Positions 25,022-33,822 of a stretch of 36,233 bases of DNA are shown in pieces. The notes below the pieces were generated by a model. The model was not told where the DNA came from, did no database searches, and saw only the letters and a program-made list of their open reading frames with translations. The stretch comes from Nitrospirota bacterium (GTDB taxonomy: Bacteria > Nitrospirota > Thermodesulfovibrionia > UBA6902 > DSMQ01): positions 1 through 36,233 of the forward strand of contig JACQXF010000134.1 in NCBI GenBank assembly GCA_016208855.1. Reading direction: 5' to 3'. The translations under genes were made by a program, and so were the position numbers. Position 1 is the first letter of the stretch, and every line of letters starts with the position of its first letter.

Positions 25022-26140
25022 ATGACATTACAGAGGGGCATTTTAATTTTAATTTTTTTATTGCTCCTGTCTTCTAATGCCTACTCGTTTCCATATAATG
25101 GGCTGGACATAAATATTGCCGCATCCATTACAGAGACATATGATGATAATGTTAACTTTACCTCAGTTAGTAAAAAAAGTGACCTTTTAACAGACCTGTC
25201 ACTTGGTTTGGGCATAAGATATGAAGGGAAAAGAACAAGCATGGGATTCAGGGGAGCAATACAAAAGAGGCTTTCTGCTAAGGGCGGCAACTCTGACCCT
25301 CTCTTCCCAAATATTTCACTGGATCTTCGCAACGAACTTTCGGAAAATGTAAGTCTAAGCGATACATTCACTCAGAGTTATTACCGCGCTGAGTTCACAG
25401 ATATTTTTGTAGGGGCTAAAGGAGATTATAGCTCATACAATAACAATTTCAGCCTCAGGTATCACACAGACATAACAAGGGAAGTTAATCTTTTTGCACA
25501 ATATAATAATACACAAAACTGGTTTACCCGTGAAGATCTACAGGCATCATCAACAAATGGAATAAACCTTGGTGCAGCATATTCTGTAAGACCAGGGACA
25601 GATATTCTTTTTTCATATACTTTCTCAAATACAAAGTACGAATCTAATACAGACACATCAATCCATACGCTGTCTGGCGGATTGAAGCAGTATATTACAA
25701 AACAGTTATATGTTGACGGCAGAATAGGTATGAGCAATTCTAAAACAGGCACCACACAGCAAACTCAACCATATATGAATGTCTCACTTGCAGGCGAGAT
25801 AGACGAGAGAACTACGGCTGACCTCTCATATATAAAACAATTTTCAACACGCACTACAGAGGCTGCTACATTTGATACATGGCAGGCATCTGCCAATTTT
25901 TCACGTGAACTCACGGATAAACTGAGGGGCAATATTAATGGCTTTTATGGTGAGGGCAGATTTGGGAATGATTCAACGAATAAGCTTAAAGGGTTAAATC
26001 TCTCTCTTTCATTTGATATCATTAAAGACGTAAGCGGGAGTCTGGCTTATAATCATACAAAGCAGGAAACGACAACGCAAACAACAAGTTCAGGATATAC
26101 AAGGAATACAATAACGTTTGGGGCAGGGATTGCTTTTTAG
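25022..26140 (+). CDS. Outer-membrane beta-barrel protein
   Basis: A 372-residue exported protein. A signal peptide is clear (residues about 1-22, GILILIFLLLLSSNAYS). The rest is alternating-residue amphipathic strands with polar turns, for example ITETYDDNVNFTS, LLTDLSLGLGIRYEGKRTS, FSLRYHTDITREVNLFAQYNN and a final TITFGAGIAF ending in phenylalanine, the usual outer-membrane barrel C-terminus. The ETYDDNVNFT start resembles barrel families linked to polysaccharide export and PEP-CTERM loci (BBP2-type), but that is inference. Low charge and absence of cysteine in the mature part fit. AGGATAAAG precedes the ATG. Ends with TAG. Confidence 0.75.
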   Translation: MTLQRGILILIFLLLLSSNAYSFPYNGLDINIAASITETYDDNVNFTSVSKKSDLLTDLSLGLGIRYEGKRTSMGFRGAIQKRLSAKGGNSDPLFPNISLDLRNELSENVSLSDTFTQSYYRAEFTDIFVGAKGDYSSYNNNFSLRYHTDITREVNLFAQYNNTQNWFTREDLQASSTNGINLGAAYSVRPGTDILFSYTFSNTKYESNTDTSIHTLSGGLKQYITKQLYVDGRIGMSNSKTGTTQQTQPYMNVSLAGEIDERTTADLSYIKQFSTRTTEAATFDTWQASANFSRELTDKLRGNINGFYGEGRFGNDSTNKLKGLNLSLSFDIIKDVSGSLAYNHTKQETTTQTTSSGYTRNTITFGAGIAF

Positions 26141-26143
26141 CAT

Positions 26144-26875
26144 ATGATTATAATACCGGCAATAGATCTTAAAGACGGCAGATGCGTAAGGCTTCTTCAG
26201 GGAAGAAAAGAAGATGCTACCGTATATTCTAATGACCCTGTTGAAACTGCCAAGAGGTGGGAGTCCTGCGGGGCGAGTCTTCTCCACATCGTTGACCTTG
26301 ACGGCGCATTTACAGGCGAGCAGAAAAATATTGAGAGCATCCGCAGAATAAGGGAAGCCGTAAAGATGCAGATAGAGGTAGGAGGCGGTATCAGGGATAC
26401 TAATAGGATTGATCTGCTCATCTCCACAGGCATTGACAGAGTGATTTTAGGAACAGCAGCAATTGAAATGCCCGCACTTGTGAAAGAGGCTTGCAAAAAA
26501 TACCAGGAGAGAGTGCTTGTTGGCATTGATGCAAAAGACGGGCTTGTTGCTGTAAAGGGGTGGGTTGAAGTTACCACGGTTAAGGCAAAGGAGCTTGCAT
26601 TAAGAATGCAGGGATACGGAGCAGCAGGTATAATCTACACTGATATCTCAAAGGACGGCATGATGACTGGCCCTAATATAGAGGCAACACGCGAAATGGT
26701 AGAGGCCTTAAATATACCTGTTATTGCATCAGGCGGGGTGTCGTCTATTGATGATATAAAAAAGTTGATGGGAATAAAAGGCTTATGGGGTGCTATTACA
26801 GGAAAGGCGATATATTCAGGGGCAATTGATTTGAAAGAGGCAATTAAAATTTCAAAATTATCATTGCAAAATTAA
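26144..26875 (+). CDS. hisA: ProFAR isomerase (HisA)
   Basis: Converts ProFAR to PRFAR in histidine synthesis. The 243-residue (beta-alpha)8 barrel starts [19 protein letters not shown] with the catalytic aspartate, has [23 protein letters not shown] with the second catalytic aspartate, [14 protein letters not shown] and IASGGVSS. The last eight residues (ISKLSLQN) and the stop come from a 28-base dispersed repeat. It starts 3 bases after the barrel gene and lies 19 bases before hisF. Confidence 0.95.
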   Translation: MIIIPAIDLKDGRCVRLLQGRKEDATVYSNDPVETAKRWESCGASLLHIVDLDGAFTGEQKNIESIRRIREAVKMQIEVGGGIRDTNRIDLLISTGIDRVILGTAAIEMPALVKEACKKYQERVLVGIDAKDGLVAVKGWVEVTTVKAKELALRMQGYGAAGIIYTDISKDGMMTGPNIEATREMVEALNIPVIASGGVSSIDDIKKLMGIKGLWGAITGKAIYSGAIDLKEAIKISKLSLQN

Positions 26876-26879
26876 CAAT
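26852..26879 (+). repeat. 28-base dispersed repeat supplying the hisA 3' end
   Basis: An exact 28-base match to 36030-36057 (core TTATCATTGCAAAATTAACA). Here it encodes the last codons of hisA and its TAA; the other copy is intergenic, just after the GH57 gene. The sequence belongs to the AT-rich repeat material also seen near the proC stop and before divIVA. Confidence 0.85.
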
Positions 26880-26894
26880 GGAGAATGATTAAAG

Positions 26895-27767
26895 GTGTTA
26901 GCAAAACGAATAATACCGTGTCTTGATGTAAAGGACGGCAGGGTTGTGAAAGGCGTGAGCTTTGTTAATTTGAGGGATGCAGGAGACCCTGTAGATAACG
27001 CTATATTCTATGATTCTGAGGGCGCTGACGAACTTGTATTTTTGGATATTACGGCTTCTCATGAGAAGAGAAAGATTATCCTTGATGTAGTTGAGAAGAC
27101 TGCCAATGATGTATTCATGCCTCTTACTGTTGGCGGCGGCATAAGGGGCATTGATGATATAAGAAATCTGCTCAACGCCGGATGTGATAAGACCTCAATA
27201 AACACCACTGCTGTAAATAATCCAGAATTCATAAGGCAGGCTGCTGAGCGTTTTGGCAGCCAATGTATTGTGGTAGCCATTGACGCAAAACGAGTGCATG
27301 ATTCAAGATTTGAAATTCGAAATTCTGGAGAGTTGCCTGATTGGTTGAGGTTGTCAAAGGAACTTTCTGACAGACTATTTATTAACTCGTCACTCGTCAC
27401 TCGTCACTTGTCACTGCCTTTATGGGAGGTTTACACCCATGGCGGCAGAAAGCCAAAAGGCATCAATGCTGTGCAGTGGGCTAAATATATGGAAGAGCTT
27501 GGCGCCGGAGAGATACTGCTTACAAGCATGGATAGGGATGGGACAAAGGATGGCTATGACCTTGAACTCACACGGGCAGTCTCAGAGGCAGTCTCAATTC
27601 CTGTAATTGCTTCCGGCGGAGCAGGGAATCTGGAGCACCTCTATGAAGGGGTTGTCTATGGCAAAGCAGATGCTGTACTTGCAGCGTCAATATTTCACTA
27701 CAGGGAATATTCTATCAGAGAGGCAAAGGAATACCTGAAATCTAAAGGCGTTTCTGTCAGGCTGTGA
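26895..27767 (+). CDS. hisF: Imidazole glycerol phosphate synthase cyclase subunit, with repeat-derived insert
   Basis: Makes imidazole glycerol phosphate and AICAR from PRFAR and ammonia. The 290-residue barrel (family about 252) begins [19 protein letters not shown] with the first catalytic aspartate, has [16 protein letters not shown] with the second catalytic aspartate, [15 protein letters not shown] and IASGGAGN. About 38 extra residues sit between AIDAKRV and [10 protein letters not shown], in the hairpin following strand 5 on the catalytic face; they are encoded by two DNA repeats (27300-27325 and 27385-27415) and spacer. The start is GTG at 26895. The insert lies close to the active site, so an effect on catalysis or HisH interaction is possible. 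Confidence 0.94.
   Translation: MLAKRIIPCLDVKDGRVVKGVSFVNLRDAGDPVDNAIFYDSEGADELVFLDITASHEKRKIILDVVEKTANDVFMPLTVGGGIRGIDDIRNLLNAGCDKTSINTTAVNNPEFIRQAAERFGSQCIVVAIDAKRVHDSRFEIRNSGELPDWLRLSKELSDRLFINSSLVTRHLSLPLWEVYTHGGRKPKGINAVQWAKYMEELGAGEILLTSMDRDGTKDGYDLELTRAVSEAVSIPVIASGGAGNLEHLYEGVVYGKADAVLAASIFHYREYSIREAKEYLKSKGVSVRL
27300..27415 (+). repeat. Composite repeat insert inside hisF
   Basis: Two elements flank non-repetitive sequence. At 27300-27325 is a partly self-complementary stretch built on TTTGAAATTCGAAATTC. At 27385-27415 is the 31-base heptamer element (three ACTCGTC, one ACTTGTC, then ACT), which differs by one base from the kdsB copy. The heptamer is read here as [11 protein letters not shown], a different frame from pyrK and kdsB. 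Confidence 0.85.
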
Positions 27768-27779
27768 GTGGATTATAGG

Positions 27780-27826
27780 TTGCATTGAAAAAGAAGACCC
27801 TATAATATATACTTTCAATATATATT
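27780..27826 (+). promoter_or_regulatory. vapBC promoter with overlapping palindromic operator
   Basis: A consensus -10 TATAAT (27801-27806) is preceded by TTGCAT (27780-27785) at a short 15-base spacing. A perfect 8-bp inverted repeat, AATATATA (27804-27811) and TATATATT (27819-27826), with a 7-base centre overlaps the -10 box. VapB-type antitoxins commonly bind such palindromes to repress their own operon. The Shine-Dalgarno GGAGG (27831-27835) follows, 6 bases before the vapB ATG. Confidence 0.6.
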
Positions 27827-27841
27827 ATTAGGAGGTACATT

Positions 27842-28069
27842 ATGAAAACCGCAAAGCTTTTTAAAAACGGCCAGAGTCAGGCAGTGCGTCTGCCAAAGGA
27901 ATTTAGGTTTAAAGACAATCATGTTTTTATCAAAAAGGCTGGCAATGTTGTAATGCTTATCCCAACGCATGGCGCCTGGGAATCATTATTTAACAGCCTT
28001 GATAAATTCTCTGATGACTTCATGGCTGAAAGGAAACAGTCAAGACTGCAGAAAAGGGAAAGTTTCTAA
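27842..28069 (+). CDS. vapB: VapB-type antitoxin, SpoVT/AbrB DNA-binding domain
   Basis: A 75-residue antitoxin. The N-terminal swapped-hairpin domain is recognised by AKLFKNGQSQAVRLPKEFRF, and the charged C-terminal tail (about residues 45-75) would wrap the toxin. It would neutralise VapC and autorepress through the upstream palindrome. The stop TAA overlaps the vapC ATG by one base, the usual arrangement for such pairs. Strong ribosome binding site AGGAGG. Located between hisF and an unrelated minus-strand gene, as an accessory insertion. Confidence 0.9.
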   Translation: MKTAKLFKNGQSQAVRLPKEFRFKDNHVFIKKAGNVVMLIPTHGAWESLFNSLDKFSDDFMAERKQSRLQKRESF

Positions 28070-28470
28070 TGAAGTTTATGCTTGATACCAACACCTGCAT
28101 TTACATTATCAAACGAAAACCTGAAAATGTGCTGAAACGCTTCTCTTCTTATGATGTTGGCGATATTGGCATTTCGTCTATAACTCTTGCCGAACTGCAA
28201 TACGGAGTTTCAAAAAGCCAACATGTCCAGAAAAATAAACAGGCGCTATCTGAGTTTGTTTTCCCTCTTGAGGTCGCTGAGTTTGAGAAGAAGGCAGCAG
28301 AGGAGTATGGAAACACGCGGGCTGCTCTTGAGAAATCAGGGAAGCCTGTCGGCGCGATGGATATGCTTATCGGCGCTCACGCCCTCAGTCTTGGCGTTGT
28401 GCTTGTTACAAACAATGTTAGGGAGTTTAAACGGATAAAAGGCTTGAAGGTTGCTGATTGGACTGCTTGA
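28069..28470 (+). CDS. vapC: VapC-type PIN-domain toxin ribonuclease
   Basis: A 133-residue PIN-domain nuclease. The acidic metal-binding residues are in place: D6 in MLDTNTCIYIIK, E42 in ITLAELQYGV, D98 in GAMDMLIGAHA, with TNNVREF supplying the last position as asparagine (N115/N116). VapC toxins usually cut initiator tRNA or rRNA when the antitoxin is lost; the target here is unknown. Transcribed with vapB and translationally coupled to it. The active site appears intact. Confidence 0.92.
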   Translation: MKFMLDTNTCIYIIKRKPENVLKRFSSYDVGDIGISSITLAELQYGVSKSQHVQKNKQALSEFVFPLEVAEFEKKAAEEYGNTRAALEKSGKPVGAMDMLIGAHALSLGVVLVTNNVREFKRIKGLKVADWTA

Positions 28471-28512
28471 GTTCAGGTCTCATAAGTTACCAAGACGGTC
28501 ATAAGTTATGAT

Positions 28513-29556
28513 TTAAACCAGAAGGGATTTAGCCCTCTCTTTTTGCCTTTCCATCGGCTGTATTCTGTATTCATTCAAAATAGCACTATCAGCAGGCGGG
28601 GTTTTAGCTGTATAATTCAATTTATTGCCCGATACTGCTACCTCAACCTCAGGCAGTCTTTTTGCATCTGAATACCTTGCGCATAAAGAGGCGGCAAGGG
28701 CTAAGTCTTCTTCTGCAGGATTGCCGCAGATAATTGTTAGCGGGCTTCCGTAATTTTTAACTCTTAACAAATAATCGCCCTTCTCAGCCATTTTTTCTAT
28801 GGCGTTATTTTCTTCTTCATTTCTTCCGACAATTATTTTGCATGCGCCGGAGGCTCTGAAATGCCTGCCCAGCCTTAAAAGATTTATGTCCTTAACAGAT
28901 GGATCAGGCTTGTATCTGAGCAGTTCCTCAAGACGGTATGAATATATCGGGTCTGTAAGCAGGCAGCCACCTGCCGGAGCTGGATAATCAGTTAATCCAA
29001 ATTCTTTTGCCAAGGCCATCTGAGGCTTTCTTGACCTTCCATGAAAATTATGAAGCCTTCCCCTGTCAATTATTCCATTCTGCTCCGGCATTGTCGGCTT
29101 CAGGAGCTTTGCGCTCAATGGCCTTAATATATAACCCTCAAGCCCTGCTTCTCTGTCTATCCGGGGGAATGTGTCCCTGCGCTGGCTCATGGGTCTCTGC
29201 CCAAGCACTTCGCCTGTGATTATAAAATCAGCGCCTGTCATCTTCATGAACTCTTTAGCTTCTCTCAGCATTAATATTCTGCAGTCAATGCATGGGTTCA
29301 TATTTTTGCCGTGGCCAAACTTTGGATTCTTTACAATCTCAATGAACTTATCAGCCAGGTGGTGAAGCTTTACTGTAAAACCGAATTTCTCTGCTGCTGA
29401 GAAAGGGTCTTTAGAGCATGAGGATTTGTCAGAAATGTCGCATCCAAAATGGGTAAGACAGGTGAGGGCAGTCACCTCTATCCCCTGCCTCATTACTGTA
29501 AGTATGGAAAGTGTGCTGTCCAGTCCGCCTGAAAAAAGCGCTATTGCCTTAGCCAT
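28513..29556 (-). CDS. PP-loop ATPase related to tRNA thiolation enzymes (ThiI/MnmA-like) with NFACT-R-like tail
   Basis: A 347-residue protein with the ATP-pyrophosphatase loop ALFSGGLDSTLS at residue 6 onward, a cysteine pair in NPCIDCRILM (about residue 97), GADFIITGEVLGQRPMSQ and PAPAGGCLLTDP. These features match a family often labelled as tRNA 4-thiouridine or 2-thiouridine synthase; the GGCLL cysteine could be the persulfide-type catalytic residue. The C-terminal part (about 230-347) resembles the NFACT-R domain. The start at 29556 is chosen over the upstream ATG at 29589 because homology begins at MAKAIALFSGG and the extension is untypical. The exact tRNA target is not known. Confidence 0.8.
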   Translation of the reverse strand: MAKAIALFSGGLDSTLSILTVMRQGIEVTALTCLTHFGCDISDKSSCSKDPFSAAEKFGFTVKLHHLADKFIEIVKNPKFGHGKNMNPCIDCRILMLREAKEFMKMTGADFIITGEVLGQRPMSQRRDTFPRIDREAGLEGYILRPLSAKLLKPTMPEQNGIIDRGRLHNFHGRSRKPQMALAKEFGLTDYPAPAGGCLLTDPIYSYRLEELLRYKPDPSVKDINLLRLGRHFRASGACKIIVGRNEEENNAIEKMAEKGDYLLRVKNYGSPLTIICGNPAEEDLALAASLCARYSDAKRLPEVEVAVSGNKLNYTAKTPPADSAILNEYRIQPMERQKERAKSLLV

Positions 29557-29593
29557 TTTATATTGGTACCCCCATGGAATAAAATTCAAGTAG

Positions 29594-29602
29594 ATTATAC
29601 CA
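29594..29602 (-). promoter_or_regulatory. Candidate extended -10 promoter for the PP-loop gene
   Basis: On the minus strand TGG-TATAAT is a perfect extended -10, predicting transcription from about 29587 and a short leader before the ATG at 29556. This start would fall at or just before the longer in-frame ATG at 29589, so it also favours the shorter protein. A convincing -35 box is absent. Confidence 0.5.
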
Positions 29603-29658
29603 TAAGCTATTTCTGAAATTTAAATTTACATTTCATAGTTGAATATGTAAACTAATTC

Positions 29659-30477
29659 ATGCCCCATGCAGTGGCTATAATTCCAGCGCGTTTTAACTCA
29701 ACCCGTTTCCCCGGCAAGCCACTCGTCTCTCTTAAAGGAAAGCCCGTTATACAGCATGTTTATGAGCAGGCAATGCACGCAGAATCAATAAATAATGTCC
29801 TTGTTGCAACAGACGATAAAAGAATATTTGATGCTGTAAATGGTTTTGGCGGCAGGGCAGTAATGACCTCCGTGAGCCATGCCTCGGGCACAGACAGAAT
29901 AGCCGAGGCAGCAATGGGGATAGACTGTGATATAATTGTAAATGTTCAGGGGGATGAGCCGTTTATTAAGCCGCAGATGATTGACGATGTTGTTGAAGCC
30001 TTAAATAATGATAACAGGGCTTCAATGAGCACGCTTGCAAAACAGACAACTGACTTAGAAGAGATATTTTCCCCAAATATAGTAAAGGTTGTTTTTGACA
30101 GTGTATGGTTTGCAATGTATTTCTCAAGGGCGCCAATTCCTTACTACAGGGATGAATGGATAGTTCAGAACACGGAGCACAGAACACAGAACACAGACTC
30201 TGATATTCTGTTTAAACTCAAAACTCGTCACTCGTCACTCGTCACTTGTTACTGCTGTTACAAACACATTGGCATATACGGATACAGAAAAGATATCCTG
30301 ATGAGGGTTGCAGGGATGCCGGAAGCAGGGCTTGAAAAGATTGAAAAGCTTGAGCAGTTAAGGGCTCTTGCTTCAGGGATAAGGATAAAAGTAAAAGAAA
30401 CGTCCTATGATACATTTGGAATTGATATTCCTGAAGACCTAAGAAAGGCGGAAGAATGGCTAAATTCATCTTCGTAA
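29659..30477 (+). CDS. kdsB: 3-deoxy-manno-octulosonate cytidylyltransferase, with repeat insert
   Basis: Activates Kdo with CTP for lipopolysaccharide synthesis, which marks the cell as Gram-negative. The 272-residue protein begins [18 protein letters not shown], has [17 protein letters not shown], the NVQGDEPF motif, [12 protein letters not shown] and [12 protein letters not shown]. Between YRDEW and HIGIYGY, where relatives have a short loop, about 25-30 residues are encoded by several joined DNA repeats (30166-30253). It overlaps pyrG by 22 bases. The next gene makes its CTP substrate. An imperfectly spaced inverted repeat TTTACAT/ATGTAAA (29625-29651) lies just before the ATG. Confidence 0.94.
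   Translation: MPHAVAIIPARFNSTRFPGKPLVSLKGKPVIQHVYEQAMHAESINNVLVATDDKRIFDAVNGFGGRAVMTSVSHASGTDRIAEAAMGIDCDIIVNVQGDEPFIKPQMIDDVVEALNNDNRASMSTLAKQTTDLEEIFSPNIVKVVFDSVWFAMYFSRAPIPYYRDEWIVQNTEHRTQNTDSDILFKLKTRHSSLVTCYCCYKHIGIYGYRKDILMRVAGMPEAGLEKIEKLEQLRALASGIRIKVKETSYDTFGIDIPEDLRKAEEWLNSSS
30166..30253 (+). repeat. Composite of three repeat types inside kdsB
   Basis: First a 31-base heptamer block (CAGAACA, CGGAGCA, CAGAACA, CAGAACA, CAG; 30166-30196), then a piece resembling the octamer right arm (ACTCTGATATTCTG; 30197-30210), a short AT-rich link, and the 31-base ACTYGTC heptamer element (30223-30253). All are read in frame as part of KdsB. Three families that occur separately elsewhere in the window are joined here. 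Confidence 0.88.
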
Positions 30478-32144
30478 CAGGCGGAGTCGTGTCATCCCTC
30501 GGAAAAGGCATTGCCTCTGCTGCCATAGGCGCGCTTCTTGAGGCAAGAGGGCTAAGAGTTACCATTCAAAAGCTTGACCCCTATATTAATGTGGACCCCG
30601 GAACACTAAGCCCTTTTCAGCATGGCGAGGTCTTTGTGACAGATGACGGCGCTGAGACTGATCTTGACCTCGGGCACTATGAGAGGTTTACATCGAGCCG
30701 GGCGTCGCAGGCTAATAACTATACTACAGGCAAGATCTACTACAGCGTAATAACAAAAGAGAGAAGAGGAGACTATCTTGGCGATACTGTGCAGGTAGTC
30801 CCTCATATTACTGATGAGATAAAGAATGCTATAAAGTCCGTATCAAATGATTATGACATTGTAATAGTTGAAATAGGCGGCACTATTGGAGATATTGAGA
30901 GCCTTCCTTTTCTGGAGGCAATAAGGCAGTTCAGATATGATGCCGGAAGAAATAATGTGGTCTATATACACCTTACCCTGATTCCTTATATCGCGACAGC
31001 AGGAGAGCTTAAGAGCAAGCCAACGCAGCACAGCGTTAAAGAGCTAAGGGAGATAGGTATCCAGCCTGATATACTTCTCTGCAGGACAGACAGGCTTCTT
31101 CCGCCTGATGTCAAAAAGAAGATAGCGCTTCACTGTAATCTTGATATAGACTCTGTTATTACTGCAAAGGATGTTGATACTATTTATGAAGTGCCCCTTG
31201 TGTTAAGGCGGGAAGGGCTTGATGATTTGATTGCAAAAAAGCTGTTGCTTGACGCTAAGGAACCGGAACTCAGGACATGGGCTGATGTTGTAAAAAGGGT
31301 TAAAGAGCCTGAAGACAGGGTAAGCGTTGCGATAGTGGGTAAATACGTAGGGCTTAAGGATGCCTATAAAAGCCTTATTGAGGCCCTTATTCATGGAGGC
31401 ATAGCCAATAACGTAGGGGTTGATATCCACTGGATTGACGCAGAGGAGATAGAAAAACAAGGTCCTGAGAGGCATCTTCTGGATGTTGACAGTATCCTTG
31501 TGCCGGGCGGTTTCGGCCAGAGGGGGATTGAGGGCAAGATAGATGCAATAAGATTTGCAAGGGTGAAGCAGGTGCCTTTTTTGGGAATATGCCTTGGGAT
31601 GCAGTGCGCTGTAATTGAATTTGCAAGAAACATCTGCGGCCTTAAGGATGCTAACAGCACTGAGTTTGATGAAAATACTGCCTACCCTGTAATCTACCTC
31701 ATGTCAGAGTGGTATGATTACAGGACAAAGACAATGCAGAAGAGAAACCTTGCCTCTGATAAGGGCGCAAGCATGAGGCTTGGCGCTTATCCATGTGTCC
31801 TTAAGGAGGGTTCTCATGCATATGGAGCTTATGGCGTTTCTGAGATCTCTGAAAGGCACAGGCACAGGTATGAATTTAACAATGCATTCAAAGAAATACT
31901 TTCTAAAAACGGACTAAAGATTAGCGGTACAAGCCCTGACGGCGAGCTTGTTGAGATAATAGAGATAGAGAAGCACCCCTGGTTTTTGGGCTGCCAGTTT
32001 CATCCTGAGTTTAAGTCAAGGCCGCTGGAGCCTCATCCGATTTTTAAGTCCTTTATAGCCGCGGCATACAGGGAGAAGATGCTCTTTACAAATACAGCAA
32101 CTCAAAAAACAGTTAATAGTGGAGGCGGTTGCAAAAGTCCCTAA
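30456..32144 (+). CDS. pyrG: CTP synthase
   Basis: Aminates UTP to CTP using glutamine and ATP. The 562-residue protein has the N-terminal synthetase domain ([53 protein letters not shown]) and the C-terminal glutaminase domain with the nucleophile in [16 protein letters not shown] and the FHPEFKSRP histidine and glutamate. Length exceeds the usual 535-545 because the C-terminus is extended ([14 protein letters not shown]) into a palindromic repeat element that supplies the stop. It overlaps kdsB by 22 bases. Confidence 0.97.
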   Translation: MAKFIFVTGGVVSSLGKGIASAAIGALLEARGLRVTIQKLDPYINVDPGTLSPFQHGEVFVTDDGAETDLDLGHYERFTSSRASQANNYTTGKIYYSVITKERRGDYLGDTVQVVPHITDEIKNAIKSVSNDYDIVIVEIGGTIGDIESLPFLEAIRQFRYDAGRNNVVYIHLTLIPYIATAGELKSKPTQHSVKELREIGIQPDILLCRTDRLLPPDVKKKIALHCNLDIDSVITAKDVDTIYEVPLVLRREGLDDLIAKKLLLDAKEPELRTWADVVKRVKEPEDRVSVAIVGKYVGLKDAYKSLIEALIHGGIANNVGVDIHWIDAEEIEKQGPERHLLDVDSILVPGGFGQRGIEGKIDAIRFARVKQVPFLGICLGMQCAVIEFARNICGLKDANSTEFDENTAYPVIYLMSEWYDYRTKTMQKRNLASDKGASMRLGAYPCVLKEGSHAYGAYGVSEISERHRHRYEFNNAFKEILSKNGLKISGTSPDGELVEIIEIEKHPWFLGCQFHPEFKSRPLEPHPIFKSFIAAAYREKMLFTNTATQKTVNSGGGCKSP

Positions 32145-32193
32145 AATATCCCCTCCCCTCAAGGGAGGGGAAACATACTTTTGCAAGAGCCTC
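32122..32193. repeat. Nested palindromic element at the pyrG 3' end
   Basis: Outer arms GAGGC...GCCTC and TTGCAAAAGT (32129-32138) with ACTTTTGCAA (32177-32186) enclose an inner perfect hairpin CCCCTCCC-CTCAA-GGGAGGGG (32150-32170). The whole 72-base unit resembles a miniature palindromic mobile or REP-like element. The pyrG reading frame runs into the left arm and stops at the TAA at 32142-32144. No T-run follows the hairpins, but they could still stabilise the mRNA end. Confidence 0.8.
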
Positions 32194-32198
32194 AGTGA

Positions 32199-33503
<1,305 letters not shown>

Positions 33504-33507
33504 ATTT

Positions 33508-33822
33508 ATGAGGACAAGACGAAAACAGGTCAGGCTTAAAAATAAAAGAACACGGCTCTTTTGGGTTACATTCGGGATATTAGCTGCCCTCTATCTAACC
33601 CTAACCCTTATATTCGGGGAGAGCGGGCTCCTTAAGTATATAAAGCTCAAGACCGTGCAGACACGGCTTGGGGCTGAACTAAGCGGGATTAAGAAGCAGA
33701 ACAAGGAAACAAAAAGCCAGATAGATGAACTAAAGAAAGACCCTAACCTGCTTGAGGAGCTTGCCAGAGAGCATGGGCTTACAAAGGAAGGGGAGATGGT
33801 CTTCAAATACGAGAATGAGTAG
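33508..33822 (+). CDS. ftsB: FtsB/DivIC-family septum formation initiator
   Basis: A 104-residue bitopic membrane protein: basic cytoplasmic start (RTRRKQVRLKNKRTR), one membrane helix at about residues 17-37, then a coiled coil (about 45-75) and the family tail EELAREHGLTKEGEMVFKY. FtsB and DivIC stabilise the divisome with FtsL and FtsQ. The position after eno is characteristic of ftsB. It overlaps the next gene by 8 bases. Ends with TAG. Confidence 0.87.
   Translation: MRTRRKQVRLKNKRTRLFWVTFGILAALYLTLTLIFGESGLLKYIKLKTVQTRLGAELSGIKKQNKETKSQIDELKKDPNLLEELAREHGLTKEGEMVFKYENE

Noticed and set aside
28480..28508. Direct repeat TCATAAGTTA, two copies, between vapC and the PP-loop gene
   Set aside because: Only 10 bases and two copies, in a short convergent gap; no structure or mobile element boundary supports a function.
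29625..29651. Inverted repeat TTTACAT/ATGTAAA before kdsB as an operator
   Set aside because: AT-rich 7-base arms with a 13-base centre can arise by chance here, and no promoter could be aligned with it.
32150..32170. Intrinsic terminator after pyrG
   Set aside because: The GC-rich hairpin is perfect but is followed by GAAACATAC-type sequence instead of a T-run; the nested outer arms fit a repeat element better.
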